Shown here one piece after another: positions 1 through 9,388 of a stretch of 40,216 nucleotides of DNA (its first letter is position 1; the number at the start of each line of letters is the position of its first letter). The notes under the pieces are model-generated. The model saw only the letters and a list, made by a program, of their open reading frames with translations. It was not told the DNA's origin and did not search any database. The DNA is from UMGS1002 sp964570825 (GTDB taxonomy: Bacteria > Bacillota > Clostridia > Oscillospirales > CAG-272): positions 1 to 40,216 of the forward strand of contig CAZMZJ010000018.1 in NCBI GenBank assembly GCA_964570825.1. Reading direction: 5' to 3'. A program made the translations under genes and the position numbers.

Positions 1-69
1 GAGGTTGATAATTTAATAACGGCTGAAAATGCCGAGCGGCCCGGATGCGGGCTGCAGACCGGAGGAAAA

Positions 70-1029
70 ATGTACAGAATGGGTATTGACCTCGGCGGGA
101 CGAACATTGCCGCCGGGATTATTGACAACGAATACAGAATAATTGCAAAATCAAGTCTGCCCACGCAGGCCGAGCGCGCGCCCGAGCTGATTGTGGACGA
201 TATGGCCGCGCTCTGCCGGAGCGTCTGTGCCGACGCGGGCGTCGGGATCGGAGACCTTGACATGGTCGGAATCGCCACGCCCGGAATCGCCAATCATGAT
301 ACCGGAGTTGTTGAATATGCCAACAATCTTCCTTTCCGCAAGTTTCCGATAGCCGAGCTTCTCCGCGCGCGCACCGGAGCGAAAAATATCCTTATTGAAA
401 ATGACGCGAACGCCGCCGCATGGGGCGAAGCTGTGGCCGGTGCGGCAAAGGGAACGACAAACTCGGTTATGATAACGCTGGGGACCGGAGTAGGCGGCGG
501 AGTGATAATCGACAAAAAAATTTATACCGGATTTAATTATGCGGGAGCTGAACTTGGTCACATTGTCATTGAGTATAACGGGCGCCCCTGCACCTGCGGA
601 AGACGCGGCTGCTGGGAAGCATACAGCTCCGCGACGGCTCTCATACGCATGACGCACGAGAAGCTTGAGGAATGCGCAAGAGAAGGGCGTGCGACGGTCA
701 TGACCGAGCTTGTGGAGAAAAAAGGAAGAATAACCGGGCGCACCGCGTGCGATGCGGCCAGACTCGGCGACGAAGCGGGGCGTGAAGTTTATAATATGTA
801 CATAGGTTATCTTGCCGCTGGGATTACGAATATAGTCAATATATTCCAGCCTGAGGTGATATCTATAGGAGGCGGCGTTTCAAACGAAGGGCAGTCTCTT
901 ATTGACGCGCTTCTTCCTATCGTCAGGAAAGAGCAATATGGCGGCATGATTTCTATGTTAACCGACATACGTATTGCGCAGCTTAAAAATGACGCGGGCA
1001 TTATCGGTTCGGCGGTGCTCGGGATGTGA
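70..1029 (+). CDS. glk: ROK-family glucokinase
   Basis: Predicted to phosphorylate glucose to glucose-6-phosphate with ATP in the cytoplasm. The 319-residue protein opens with the phosphate-binding motif GIDLGGTN (residues 5-12), has the ENDANAAAWGE segment with the catalytic Asp, a GTGVGGG loop, and the ROK zinc motif CTCGRRGCWE. Length and motif order are normal for ROK glucokinases. The start is set by GGAGG at 61-65, only four bases before ATG 70; a second in-frame ATG follows three codons later. The frame stays open upstream to the window edge, so a longer product or a fusion cannot be fully excluded, but homologues usually begin at this point. Sugar specificity (glucose, N-acetylmannosamine, other) cannot be decided from motifs. 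It is followed by a sugar transport operon on the same strand, but a long gap with its own promoter separates them. Confidence 0.9.
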   Translation: MYRMGIDLGGTNIAAGIIDNEYRIIAKSSLPTQAERAPELIVDDMAALCRSVCADAGVGIGDLDMVGIATPGIANHDTGVVEYANNLPFRKFPIAELLRARTGAKNILIENDANAAAWGEAVAGAAKGTTNSVMITLGTGVGGGVIIDKKIYTGFNYAGAELGHIVIEYNGRPCTCGRRGCWEAYSSATALIRMTHEKLEECAREGRATVMTELVEKKGRITGRTACDAARLGDEAGREVYNMYIGYLAAGITNIVNIFQPEVISIGGGVSNEGQSLIDALLPIVRKEQYGGMISMLTDIRIAQLKNDAGIIGSAVLGM

Positions 1030-1073
1030 GCAAATTTGAGAAATAAAATTAAATAAGACAGACATGTGTGGAT

Positions 1074-1109
1074 CGTGCAGAATACGGCTTTTTTGACGGA
1101 TTCTGCACG
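1074..1109. repeat. 10-bp perfect inverted repeat after glk
   Basis: CGTGCAGAAT (1074-1083) and ATTCTGCACG (1100-1109) are exact reverse complements around a 16-base spacer. The hairpin lies 45 bases after the glk stop and may end or stabilise its transcript. It lacks a following T run, so it is not a classical intrinsic terminator; an operator is the other option. Confidence 0.5.
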
Positions 1110-1473
1110 AAAATATTATGTGAATATAAGTGTAGAAAATCGGGGTCTTAAATTGTTGATTGTGTACAAATAAAGTTGAAAGTGATACTGTTGCGTATGC
1201 AATCAATAAAAACGGTGAGGGTAAATTAAAGTTACGCGACAATATTCGAGTAAAACTGTCAAGCCAAAAACAACAAAATTGTTGGCAAAATTACGAATGC
1301 TAGGCTATGGACAAGCCGAAATTAGTAAATAAAAATTACCGTCATCAAACGAAAATATGCACCCGCGCAATGTTGCACTAATTGTGAAATGTGCGTAAAG
1401 CCATCCTGAACAACGTATGGAAAAGGTGGTTCAATTACCCGTATTATATAATAGATATAAGAGAAATCTGCGC

Positions 1474-1502
1474 TTGACAATGAAAAAACGATATGATATC
1501 AT
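1474..1502 (+). promoter_or_regulatory. Sigma-A-type promoter of the transport operon
   Basis: TTGACA at 1474-1479, a 17-base spacer, and TATCAT at 1497-1502. The predicted transcript starts near 1509, giving a leader of about 300 bases before the solute-binding protein gene. The shorter alternative with TATGAT at 1492 has a 12-base spacer and is unlikely. Confidence 0.6.
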
Positions 1503-1531
1503 TACTCTATAAATTCAGGGCAAATGGTGTC

Positions 1532-1566
1532 CGGTTTTGTTTCTATGCAAACCGATAACATCGGTT
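1532..1566 (+). promoter_or_regulatory. Competing hairpins in the transport operon leader
   Basis: CGGTTT (1532-1537) can pair with AAACCG (1549-1554), while AACCGAT (1550-1556) can pair with ATCGGTT (1560-1566). The two stems share bases 1550-1554 and exclude each other. The second can be extended by GC/GC at 1547-1548 and 1567-1568 across a bulge. It could be a regulatory RNA fold or simply an operator; no known riboswitch motif was recognised. Confidence 0.35.
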
Positions 1567-1812
1567 GCCGGTGCGAAAACTCTTTCGAGCGGCTTTGCGA
1601 CGGCTAAAAGATAGTCATTTTACACAAAATTATCCGAGCCGGTAATACTGTTTCAAAGCGGCCGGAAAGCATAGCGCAGCCGATGTTGCAATACGATTTT
1701 TAACGAGAACTGAGAATTGAGTGTTGTGCATTGAGCAAATAATTGTGCCCCACACGGTACGGTGTCTTTCCGAGCCGTACCACGAAAATCTTGGCAGGAG
1801 GAAGAACCCAAT

Positions 1813-4800
1813 ATGGAAAGAACGAAATTTTCAAGATTTTGCGCTCTTTTCCTCGCACTGTTATTTCTGATACCGGGCGGCGTTATAGGCGCTGCGGCGG
1901 CCGACAAGGACACTGCTGCGTCCGGCGGCACGTCGGTAACAGATAAGACAATAGAGGATGTCAGAGAGCAGCTGAGCGCAATTTCGTACGAAGAGTACAG
2001 CGTAAAGTATGCAAGCGTCAAAAAAGCGGAAAAAGAAATTGTGGTCAACGGTGTTGACTACGATAAAAAAGACACGGATGCCAACGTGTATACAAGCACA
2101 TATGACGGCATAGAAGCTCTTTATGTGCCCGACGCGGGTAGCGTCGTCTGGAATGTATCATTCCCCGAGACGGCCAAATACAGTATAATTATCGAGTATT
2201 ACCCGATTGACGCAAAATCGTCGTCCATACAGCGTATTTTCAGGATCGACGGCGCAATTCCGTTTTCCGAAGCGCGTTACATAACGATGACCAAGATATG
2301 GAAAAACGTGTATAGTGACGGCGAATTCAAACTCGGCAAGAACGAAAGCGCATCCGACTATCTTGCCGCAGCGGAGACTATGAACATCACGGCTTCATCG
2401 GTGGAGAGGGAAGACGGCACCTATATTGTTTACAAGATGCCGGAATACTGGACCGAAGACATTTCAACTCTTACCGATTCGAAGCTTATACGTTTCTTTA
2501 CGACGGATATAGACAACAACGAAGTCCGCTGCGCGATGGTGCAGAGTCCGGCGTGGTGTACTTATGAGCTCAAGGATGTGGATGGGTTCTATTCGGAAAG
2601 CTTTGAGTTTGCATTTACTGCGGGCGAACACAAGATATCGCTTGAGGGCGTTAACGAGCCGGTCGCCATCAAATCCATCAGGCTTATACCGCATAAGGAT
2701 ATGATTTCGTATGAAGAATACAGAAATCAGTTTGCAAATGAGGCGAAAGGAACGAGCGTCATAAAGATTGAAGGCGAGTTCCCGTCGGCTCTATCCACGC
2801 AGACGGTGTACCCTGTCGAAGACAGAGCCTGCGCGATCAACTCCCCGTCGGATACGACGAGAATGATTCTGAACACCATCGGCGGCGACAAGTGGCAGAC
2901 CTCCGGACAGTGGATTGAATATTCATTCAAAGTCGACTCGGCCGGAATGTACCAGATAGTCACGAGATTCAGACAAAATATTCTTGACGGTATATACACA
3001 TCCCGCGTTTTGTATATATACAGTGATGAGAATTCGGGGCTAAAAGAGGGCGACAAGGGCTATTACAACGGCATTCCGTTCAAGGAAGCTACCGAGCTGG
3101 TGTTTAACTATTCTACGGACTGGCAGTCCGGATCGCTTAAGTATTCGGTGAAAACCGAGAATGAGAACGGAAAGACAACGACTGAATACAAGGATGTGGA
3201 GCTTTACTTCGCAGCCGGAGTAAAATACACTATCCGTTTTGAAGTATCTCTCGGCGCAATGGGCGATATAGTTCGTCAGATAAGCGAATCTCTCAAGGCT
3301 ATCAATAATGACTACCTTGATATTCTCAAGCTTACCGGCGCCTCTCCCGACCAGTACCGCGATTACGGCTTCTACCGTATAATGCCCGATACCATAATCG
3401 ACCTGAAGGTGCAGGCGGATATACTTGAGAAAATAGCTAAGGAGATTTCCGAAACAGCCGGTGTAAAGAGCACCAACGCTGCTATTCTTGAAAAGATTGT
3501 GTGGCTGCTCCGCCGCATGCACGGCGATGAGGATGAGATCGCCCGCAACCTCGACCAGCTCAAGAGTTATCTCGGAACGCTCGGCACGCTGCTGAGTAAC
3601 GCAAAAACCCAGCCGCTGCAGATTGATTTTATAATGATTCAGTCTGCCGATGCGAAAATTCCGAAGGCAAAACCGAACTTTTTCCAGTCGTTTGCTCATG
3701 AGTTTTCAAGCTTTTTCATGAGTTTTATACGCAACTACAACCGCATGGGCGCGACGACAGATGTCACAGATGACAGTAAGAGTATTGAAGTCTGGCTTGC
3801 GACCGGACGCGACCAGGCGCAGGTTGTCCGCAACCTTATAAATAACGATTTCACTCCTGTGTACGGATATCCGGTCAACCTCAAGCTTGTGGCTGCAAGC
3901 ACGCTTCTTCCTTCTATTCTCTCAAACAGCGGGCCTGACGTCTATATCGGGCTTAGCGATTCCAACGTCATAAACTACGCGATACGCGGCGCGCTGCTCA
4001 ATATTGAAAATTACGACGGTTTCTATGACCTTGCGATAAACAAGGAGACGCGCCAGTTCAACGAGGCGGCAATGATGGTCCTCGGTATCGCGGACGCAGA
4101 CGGCGTCGATCATTACTACGGATTGCCCGAGAACCAGTCGTTCCCGATGATGTTCATCAGGACCGACATTCTTGCAGACCTCAACATAGACATTCCTAAG
4201 ACATGGGACGACATACTCGAGGCCGTTCCGATCCTTCAGGCAAACAACATGGAAATCGGTCTTTCAAACGACTATAAGATATTCCTGTATCAGATGGGCG
4301 GAACCCTATTTGCGGACGACGGCATGAGAATCAATCTCGATTCAAACACGGCGCTTGACTCCTTTGCGATGATGTGCAATATGTTCACGATGTATTCCTT
4401 CCCGTACAAATACGACTTTGCGAACCGCTTCAGGACAGGAGAGATGCCTATAGGCATTGCATCATATATCGGGACCTACAACCAGCTGGTTGTATATGCG
4501 ACCGAGATCCGCGGACTCTGGCAGTTCGTACCGCTTCCGGGCATTGAAGACGAAAACGGCAATATCAACAATGTGTCTGTTTCAACCGTTTCGGCGATAG
4601 TCATGGTCAACGGACGCAAAAATGAAGCCGGTTCATGGGAATTCCTCAAGTGGCATGTAGGAGTGAAGTGCCAGAGCGACTATGCAAACGAGATGGTGGC
4701 GCTCCTCGGCGACTCTGCAAAGCACTCGACGGCAAACATTAAAGCTCTCAGCTCTTTGCCCTGGACCTCGGAGGAATATAAAAATGTAAGCCTTCAGTTT

Positions 4801-5340
4801 GGCAATCTCGCGTCAATTCCGAACTATCCCGGAGCTTACATTATAAGCCGTTATACAACCTTTGCATTCCTTAAGGCATACAACTACAATTATGACCCCG
4901 TCGACGAGCTGCTTAAGTATATTACGACGATTAACAAGGAAATTACAAGAAAGCGCACTGAATTTGATCTTGAAACTCTCGAGCTCGGGCAGACAAAGGC
5001 CGAGAAGAGAATAAATCAGGTCAAAGGACTTCTTGATGACATCACTGCATCTTCTTCGTACACCTCAGCGTATGATTCAATTATCAGCGGAGCCCGCGCG
5101 GCGATTGCCAGCGGAGAAGCCTCTGCGATGATTGTTGCGGCTGATTCGCTCCGCGGCATCCTGAACACGCTTGATCCAACCGGGTCTATCGCCGCGAACG
5201 AGATAGCCTCGATCAAGGCAAAGCAGGGCTGCTATACATATAATGCTTATGTTTACGCTAAGGAGCTGGCGACAAAGGTTTATTACGCCGCCGAGTTTCT
5301 CAATGATGCGGGCGAAGCGCTCAATCAGTACGTTGACTAA
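1813..5340 (+). CDS. Giant secreted carbohydrate-binding ABC transporter protein
   Basis: Extracellular ligand-binding protein expected to capture a sugar or glycan for the permeases encoded next to it. Start ATG 1813 is preferred over GTG 1762 because AGGAGG (1796-1801) precedes it and the product then begins with a signal peptide (MERTKFSRF, hydrophobic core, AAAA). No lipobox cysteine follows, which is unusual for a Gram-positive binding protein. In the 1175-residue protein, residues ~40-480 look like two beta-rich carbohydrate-binding-like modules, each opening with a related ISYEEY motif (near residues 57 and 298). A helical linker covers ~525-650. A type I solute-binding fold covers ~655-1050 (GPDVYIGL, GLPENQ, PKTWDDILEA, FRTGEMPIGI). 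The last ~125 residues are helical. Usual family length is about 420-550, so this one is more than twice as long. The ligand is unknown. Confidence 0.85.
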   Translation: MERTKFSRFCALFLALLFLIPGGVIGAAAADKDTAASGGTSVTDKTIEDVREQLSAISYEEYSVKYASVKKAEKEIVVNGVDYDKKDTDANVYTSTYDGIEALYVPDAGSVVWNVSFPETAKYSIIIEYYPIDAKSSSIQRIFRIDGAIPFSEARYITMTKIWKNVYSDGEFKLGKNESASDYLAAAETMNITASSVEREDGTYIVYKMPEYWTEDISTLTDSKLIRFFTTDIDNNEVRCAMVQSPAWCTYELKDVDGFYSESFEFAFTAGEHKISLEGVNEPVAIKSIRLIPHKDMISYEEYRNQFANEAKGTSVIKIEGEFPSALSTQTVYPVEDRACAINSPSDTTRMILNTIGGDKWQTSGQWIEYSFKVDSAGMYQIVTRFRQNILDGIYTSRVLYIYSDENSGLKEGDKGYYNGIPFKEATELVFNYSTDWQSGSLKYSVKTENENGKTTTEYKDVELYFAAGVKYTIRFEVSLGAMGDIVRQISESLKAINNDYLDILKLTGASPDQYRDYGFYRIMPDTIIDLKVQADILEKIAKEISETAGVKSTNAAILEKIVWLLRRMHGDEDEIARNLDQLKSYLGTLGTLLSNAKTQPLQIDFIMIQSADAKIPKAKPNFFQSFAHEFSSFFMSFIRNYNRMGATTDVTDDSKSIEVWLATGRDQAQVVRNLINNDFTPVYGYPVNLKLVAASTLLPSILSNSGPDVYIGLSDSNVINYAIRGALLNIENYDGFYDLAINKETRQFNEAAMMVLGIADADGVDHYYGLPENQSFPMMFIRTDILADLNIDIPKTWDDILEAVPILQANNMEIGLSNDYKIFLYQMGGTLFADDGMRINLDSNTALDSFAMMCNMFTMYSFPYKYDFANRFRTGEMPIGIASYIGTYNQLVVYATEIRGLWQFVPLPGIEDENGNINNVSVSTVSAIVMVNGRKNEAGSWEFLKWHVGVKCQSDYANEMVALLGDSAKHSTANIKALSSLPWTSEEYKNVSLQFGNLASIPNYPGAYIISRYTTFAFLKAYNYNYDPVDELLKYITTINKEITRKRTEFDLETLELGQTKAEKRINQVKGLLDDITASSSYTSAYDSIISGARAAIASGEASAMIVAADSLRGILNTLDPTGSIAANEIASIKAKQGCYTYNAYVYAKELATKVYYAAEFLNDAGEALNQYVD

Positions 5341-5381
5341 GATAAGAATATTGAACAAATCTATATAAGGAGAAAGAGCAC

Positions 5382-6329
5382 ATGTCACAGAAAACAGCAG
5401 TGAAACAGGCTGTTGCCCGCAAGGATATGACGCGCTGGCAGTGGACATTGAAAGAGATAAAGCGCAATAAAGTAGCTTACTTCATGGTTGCGCCGTACAT
5501 GATTCTCTTTACCATATTCACCGTATTTCCGGTGGTGCTGTCTATAATATTCAGCTTTACGGACTTCAATATGCTGGAGTGGCCGCGTATTGTATTTCTA
5601 AAAAACTATATCAGCTTGTTTCTTGACGATGATATTTTCCTTCTTGCATGCAAGAACACGTTTATCTTCGCTATAATAATAGGTCCTGTATCGTATTTGA
5701 TGTCATTTCTCGTGGCGTGGTTCATAAATGAGCTTTCGCCGAGAATCAGAGCGGTTGTAACGCTCATATTCTACGCTCCTTCGATATCGGGTCAGGTTTA
5801 TCTTATATGGAAAACACTGTTTTCCGGAGACTCGTACGGCTGGGTGAACGGCTGGCTGCTTCAGCTCGGTCTTATAAACAAGGAAATCCAGTTTTTCGAA
5901 GATGCGAAGTATGTTATGACGCTTTGCATTGTGGTTGCGCTCTGGATGTCGCTCGGCACGGCATTCCTTGCCTTTATCGCAGGACTTCAGGGCGTGCGAC
6001 AGGAGCTTTACGAGGCGGGAGCTGTCGACGGTGTCAAGAACCGGTGGCAGGAACTCTGGTACATAACGCTTCCTGAAATGCAGCAGCAGCTTATGTTCGG
6101 TGCGGTTATGGCTATCACAAGTTCATTCGGCTTCGGCGGGGTTGTCACGGAGCTCTGCGGCTTCCCGTCGGTCGACTACGCGGCTCATACCATAATGCAC
6201 CACCTTGATGACTACGGACACCTCCGTCTTGAAATGGGATATGCTTCTGCGATTGCGGTTGTGCTGTTCGCTATAATGGTCGGCGCAAACTCGGTTGTAA
6301 GAAAAGTTCTCAGTAAGGTAGGGCAATGA
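5382..6329 (+). CDS. Sugar ABC transporter permease, MalF/UgpA type (pair 1)
   Basis: Inner subunit of an ABC importer in the cell membrane, 315 residues with about six membrane segments. The first one (~residues 32-55) contains APYMILFTIFTVFPVVLSI, which is typical of this family. The EAA loop that docks the ATPase reads YEAGAVDGVKNRWQELWYIT followed by LP. AAGGAG at 5367-5372 sits nine bases before the ATG. It lies 41 bases after the binding-protein gene and its stop is one base before the next start, so it is cotranscribed with its partner permease. Confidence 0.92.
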   Translation: MSQKTAVKQAVARKDMTRWQWTLKEIKRNKVAYFMVAPYMILFTIFTVFPVVLSIIFSFTDFNMLEWPRIVFLKNYISLFLDDDIFLLACKNTFIFAIIIGPVSYLMSFLVAWFINELSPRIRAVVTLIFYAPSISGQVYLIWKTLFSGDSYGWVNGWLLQLGLINKEIQFFEDAKYVMTLCIVVALWMSLGTAFLAFIAGLQGVRQELYEAGAVDGVKNRWQELWYITLPEMQQQLMFGAVMAITSSFGFGGVVTELCGFPSVDYAAHTIMHHLDDYGHLRLEMGYASAIAVVLFAIMVGANSVVRKVLSKVGQ

Positions 6330-6330
6330 T

Positions 6331-7203
6331 ATGGCAAAATTAAGAACAAGAAAACATAAGGTCGTCCTTAGCCGCTCGGTCGGAGGCGACGCAGGAATTA
6401 CGGTGATTCTCGTGATTCTTGGAGCGTTCATGTTCCTTCCTATGCTGTATGTCGTGATGCAGTCGTTCAAGCCCCTCGACGAAATCTGGAGATTCCCCCC
6501 GCGATTCTTCGTCACAAGCCCTACATTCAAGAACTATAAAGACCTGTTCAACCTGATGGATACCGCGTGGGTGCCGTTCTCGAGATACATATTCAACACG
6601 GTGTTTGTATCAGTTGTAGGTACTACGGGGCATCTGTTCTTGGCGTCGCTCGCCGCGTATGCGATGTCGAAAATTGCTTTTCCTGGCGGCAAGCTCATGT
6701 TCAAGACAGTCCGTCTGTCGCTTATGTTCCATAAGACTGTTACGGCTATAACAATATTCATGGTCATGAGCGCATTCCGCTGGATCGACACATATCTTGC
6801 GGTCATTGTTCCGGCGTTTGCGGCGACTCTTGGCCTTTACCTCATGAAGCAGTTCATGGAATCGCACGTCAACGACTCGGTTCTTGAAAGTGCCCGGATA
6901 GACGGTGCATCAGAGCTGAAGACCTTCTGGGTGATAGCGATGCCGATGGTCAAACCCGCGTGGCTGACGCTGATTATCTACAGCTTCCAGGATCTCTGGA
7001 ATGCCGGAGCCTCGATTTACATACACTCTGAACAGCTCAAATCATTCAACTATGCAATTTCACAGATAGTGCTCGGCGGTATCAAACGCGCCGGAGCAAG
7101 CGCTGCAGCCACCGTCATTATGATGCTCGTGCCGATTTCAGTTTTCATCATTACTCAGTCGAACATTATTGAAACGATGGGCTCCAGCGGTATGAAAGAC
7201 TAA
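6331..7203 (+). CDS. Sugar ABC transporter permease, MalG/UgpE type (pair 1)
   Basis: Second transmembrane subunit of pair 1, 290 residues, about six membrane segments. The N-terminal segment ending in MQSFKPLDEIWRFPP is characteristic of the MalG branch, and the EAA loop reads LESARIDGASELKTFWVIAM followed by P. The ATG follows the previous stop by one base, which points to coupled translation. It should form a heterodimer with the product of the preceding gene and use an ATPase encoded elsewhere, since none is present in this operon. Confidence 0.92.
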   Translation: MAKLRTRKHKVVLSRSVGGDAGITVILVILGAFMFLPMLYVVMQSFKPLDEIWRFPPRFFVTSPTFKNYKDLFNLMDTAWVPFSRYIFNTVFVSVVGTTGHLFLASLAAYAMSKIAFPGGKLMFKTVRLSLMFHKTVTAITIFMVMSAFRWIDTYLAVIVPAFAATLGLYLMKQFMESHVNDSVLESARIDGASELKTFWVIAMPMVKPAWLTLIIYSFQDLWNAGASIYIHSEQLKSFNYAISQIVLGGIKRAGASAAATVIMMLVPISVFIITQSNIIETMGSSGMKD

Positions 7204-7220
7204 GGGAGGAGGGAAGAAAA

Positions 7221-9365
7221 ATGAAAAGATTAGCATCAATTATATGTGTTGTATTTGCGCTTATCATGCTCTTCTCCGTCCCGGTCGGAGCGTCAAAGCC
7301 TTATTCAACATATACCTACAGCATCAACAGGCATCCGCTATATTCGCCGGATGCATACACGCCGCTGATGACTGTCGATTCAACCTACATGGGACTGAAG
7401 ACCGCCATCTCAGATCCGCGCGATCTTGTGGTCGATGATGAACTTAACGTTTATATTGCCGACGCTAAGAACAACCGGATAGTTGTGCTTGACCGTTATT
7501 ATAAGCAGAAATTTATTATCGATTCGTTCATAAACGAATACGGCGTCAAGGATGAGTTCACAGCCCCCTCGGGCATATTTGTCACAAAGGATACGATTTA
7601 CGTCTGCGATACAGATGCGAACAGAATAGTGACTTTCGACCGGAAGGGAAACTACAAAAAAATCATTCCGCAGCCGGAGAGCAGTTTGTTTGATGAAAAC
7701 GCCGTTTACAAGCCGGTAGCAATCGCTGTCGATCAGTACAACAGAATGTTTGTCGTTTCTTCAACGACTTATGAAGGTATCATAGTCATGACATCCGACG
7801 GCACTATGACCGGATTCATCGGTGCTCAGGCTGTTTCGATTTCGGCATGGCAGATTATCTGGAGAAGATTCCAGACAGACGAACAGAGGGCTCTGACGGT
7901 TTCGCTCGTATCCACTGAGTTCAATAATATAGCGATCACTAAAGAAGGCCTTATATATGTAACGACATCGTCGATTAAATCCGAAGATGTGATTAAATAT
8001 ATAAAAAGTAAAAACACTTCTTCGGGAAACAAGCTGAACAAATATGCGCCGGTAAAGCTTCTGAACGCAGCGGGCGACGAAATAATGAGACGCAACGGCT
8101 TCCAGAAACCGGCGGGCGAGATTGACTATTCAAGCTACAACACGCAATCCAAGTCGGGTGTTTCAACACTTATCGACGTTGCGGTCGGGCCGGAGCAGAC
8201 CTGGTCTGTCATAGATGAAAAAAGAAATAAAATTTACACCTATGATTTCGACGGCAACCTGCTGTTTGCTTTCGGAGATCAGGGCCAGCAGCTCGGCAAC
8301 CTTTCGAACATAGAAGCAATCACCTATCAGGGCGACACGCTTCTTATTCTCGACAAAGGCAACAATACCATCACGGTATATGAGAGAACCGAGTACGGCA
8401 ATATTCTAATGCAGGCATTGTACCATCAGAACACCCGTCAGTACGACAAGGCAGTTGCCGACTGGACAGAGATTCTGATGAGGAATTCCAACTTTGACGC
8501 TGCCTATGTCGGAATAGGCCAGGCGCTTTACAGAAGCGGCAAATTTGAAGAGGCCATGGCATATTACCAGGCGGCGTATGACACAACAAACTATTCTGAA
8601 GCCTTCAAGGAAGTCCGGAAGGCATGGATTTCAAAGGTTACTTTGCTGATTCCGATTATAATCGGTCTGATTATTTTCGGGTGGAACTGGTTCATGCGCT
8701 ACGCTAATAAGATCAATAAGCGGGCGGCTACAGCGGGCGGAAAACGCACATTGAAGGAAGAATTATTGTATGTCTTCCATATAATAAAACATCCTTTCGA
8801 TGGTTTCTGGGATCTCAAGCACGAGAAGCGCGGTTCGATGCGCGCTGCAGTAATAATAATAATCGTGACAATTCTTGCTTTCTATTATAATGACATCGGC
8901 ATAGGGTATGTCATGAACAGCACAGGGAAGCACAATACGATTATATACTGGACATTGGGCACATTGCTCACGATTTTCCTGTACGGGGCGGCGAACTGGT
9001 GTCTTACGACCCTGTTCGACGGTGAAGGCAGCTTCAAAGATATCATAATAGCAATTTCATATTCTCTTACGCCGGTAATTCTCACGTTGATTCCCGCAAC
9101 CATAATTTCAAATATGATAACTTCAAACGAAGCAAATCTGGTCACGCTTATTGAAAATTTCGGGTATATCTGGGCCGGACTCCTCATATTCCTCGGGATG
9201 ATGGTTACGCATGATTATTCGCTTTTCAAGGGCATCACAACGACTCTCGGTACAATAGTAGGCATGTTGTTCATAATGTTTGTGGGAATACTGTTCTCAA
9301 CCCTGCTCGGAAAGATTATCGCATTTATTTCCAACATTATCGTTGAGCTTGCCTATCGAATGTAA
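7221..9365 (+). CDS. Secreted NHL-repeat / TPR / YIP1 membrane protein
   Basis: A 714-residue composite protein. Residues 1-24 form a signal peptide (cleavage near VGA-SK). Residues ~60-390 carry NHL-type beta-propeller repeats (ISDPRDLVVDDELNVYIADA, APSGIFVTKDTIYVCDTDAN, FAFGDQGQQLGNLSN). Residues ~395-460 look like two TPR units (YDKAVADWTEILMRN, GKFEEAMAYYQAAY). A membrane helix lies at ~472-490. Residues ~512-714 form a YIP1-like domain of about five helices, with the family-like start HIIKHPFDGFWDLKHEKRGS. The propeller and TPR part should therefore be outside the cell. GGGAGGAGGG gives a strong ribosome site. Lying inside an uptake operon, it may scaffold the transporter or sense substrate; that role is inference. 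Confidence 0.75.
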   Translation: MKRLASIICVVFALIMLFSVPVGASKPYSTYTYSINRHPLYSPDAYTPLMTVDSTYMGLKTAISDPRDLVVDDELNVYIADAKNNRIVVLDRYYKQKFIIDSFINEYGVKDEFTAPSGIFVTKDTIYVCDTDANRIVTFDRKGNYKKIIPQPESSLFDENAVYKPVAIAVDQYNRMFVVSSTTYEGIIVMTSDGTMTGFIGAQAVSISAWQIIWRRFQTDEQRALTVSLVSTEFNNIAITKEGLIYVTTSSIKSEDVIKYIKSKNTSSGNKLNKYAPVKLLNAAGDEIMRRNGFQKPAGEIDYSSYNTQSKSGVSTLIDVAVGPEQTWSVIDEKRNKIYTYDFDGNLLFAFGDQGQQLGNLSNIEAITYQGDTLLILDKGNNTITVYERTEYGNILMQALYHQNTRQYDKAVADWTEILMRNSNFDAAYVGIGQALYRSGKFEEAMAYYQAAYDTTNYSEAFKEVRKAWISKVTLLIPIIIGLIIFGWNWFMRYANKINKRAATAGGKRTLKEELLYVFHIIKHPFDGFWDLKHEKRGSMRAAVIIIIVTILAFYYNDIGIGYVMNSTGKHNTIIYWTLGTLLTIFLYGAANWCLTTLFDGEGSFKDIIIAISYSLTPVILTLIPATIISNMITSNEANLVTLIENFGYIWAGLLIFLGMMVTHDYSLFKGITTTLGTIVGMLFIMFVGILFSTLLGKIIAFISNIIVELAYRM

Positions 9366-9388
9366 TGCAGAAAAAGAGGTAACACAGA

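Larger units (their letters stand above)
1030..1812. other. Long AT-rich intergenic region before the transport operon
   Basis: No convincing gene is seen in these 783 bases, which are visibly more AT-rich than the flanking genes. They hold the inverted repeat at 1074-1109, a short open fragment at 1225-1332 that reads KLRMLGYGQAEISK near its end and could be a decayed helix-turn-helix remnant, a promoter at 1474-1502, leader hairpins around 1532-1566, and a 7-bp hairpin (GGTACGG 1756-1762 with CCGTACC 1775-1781) just before the ribosome site of the next gene. Confidence 0.6.

Noticed and set aside
1762..1812. GTG 1762 as the start of the giant binding protein
   Set aside because: It would place 17 residues before the signal peptide and lies within a hairpin, whereas ATG 1813 has AGGAGG at the right distance.
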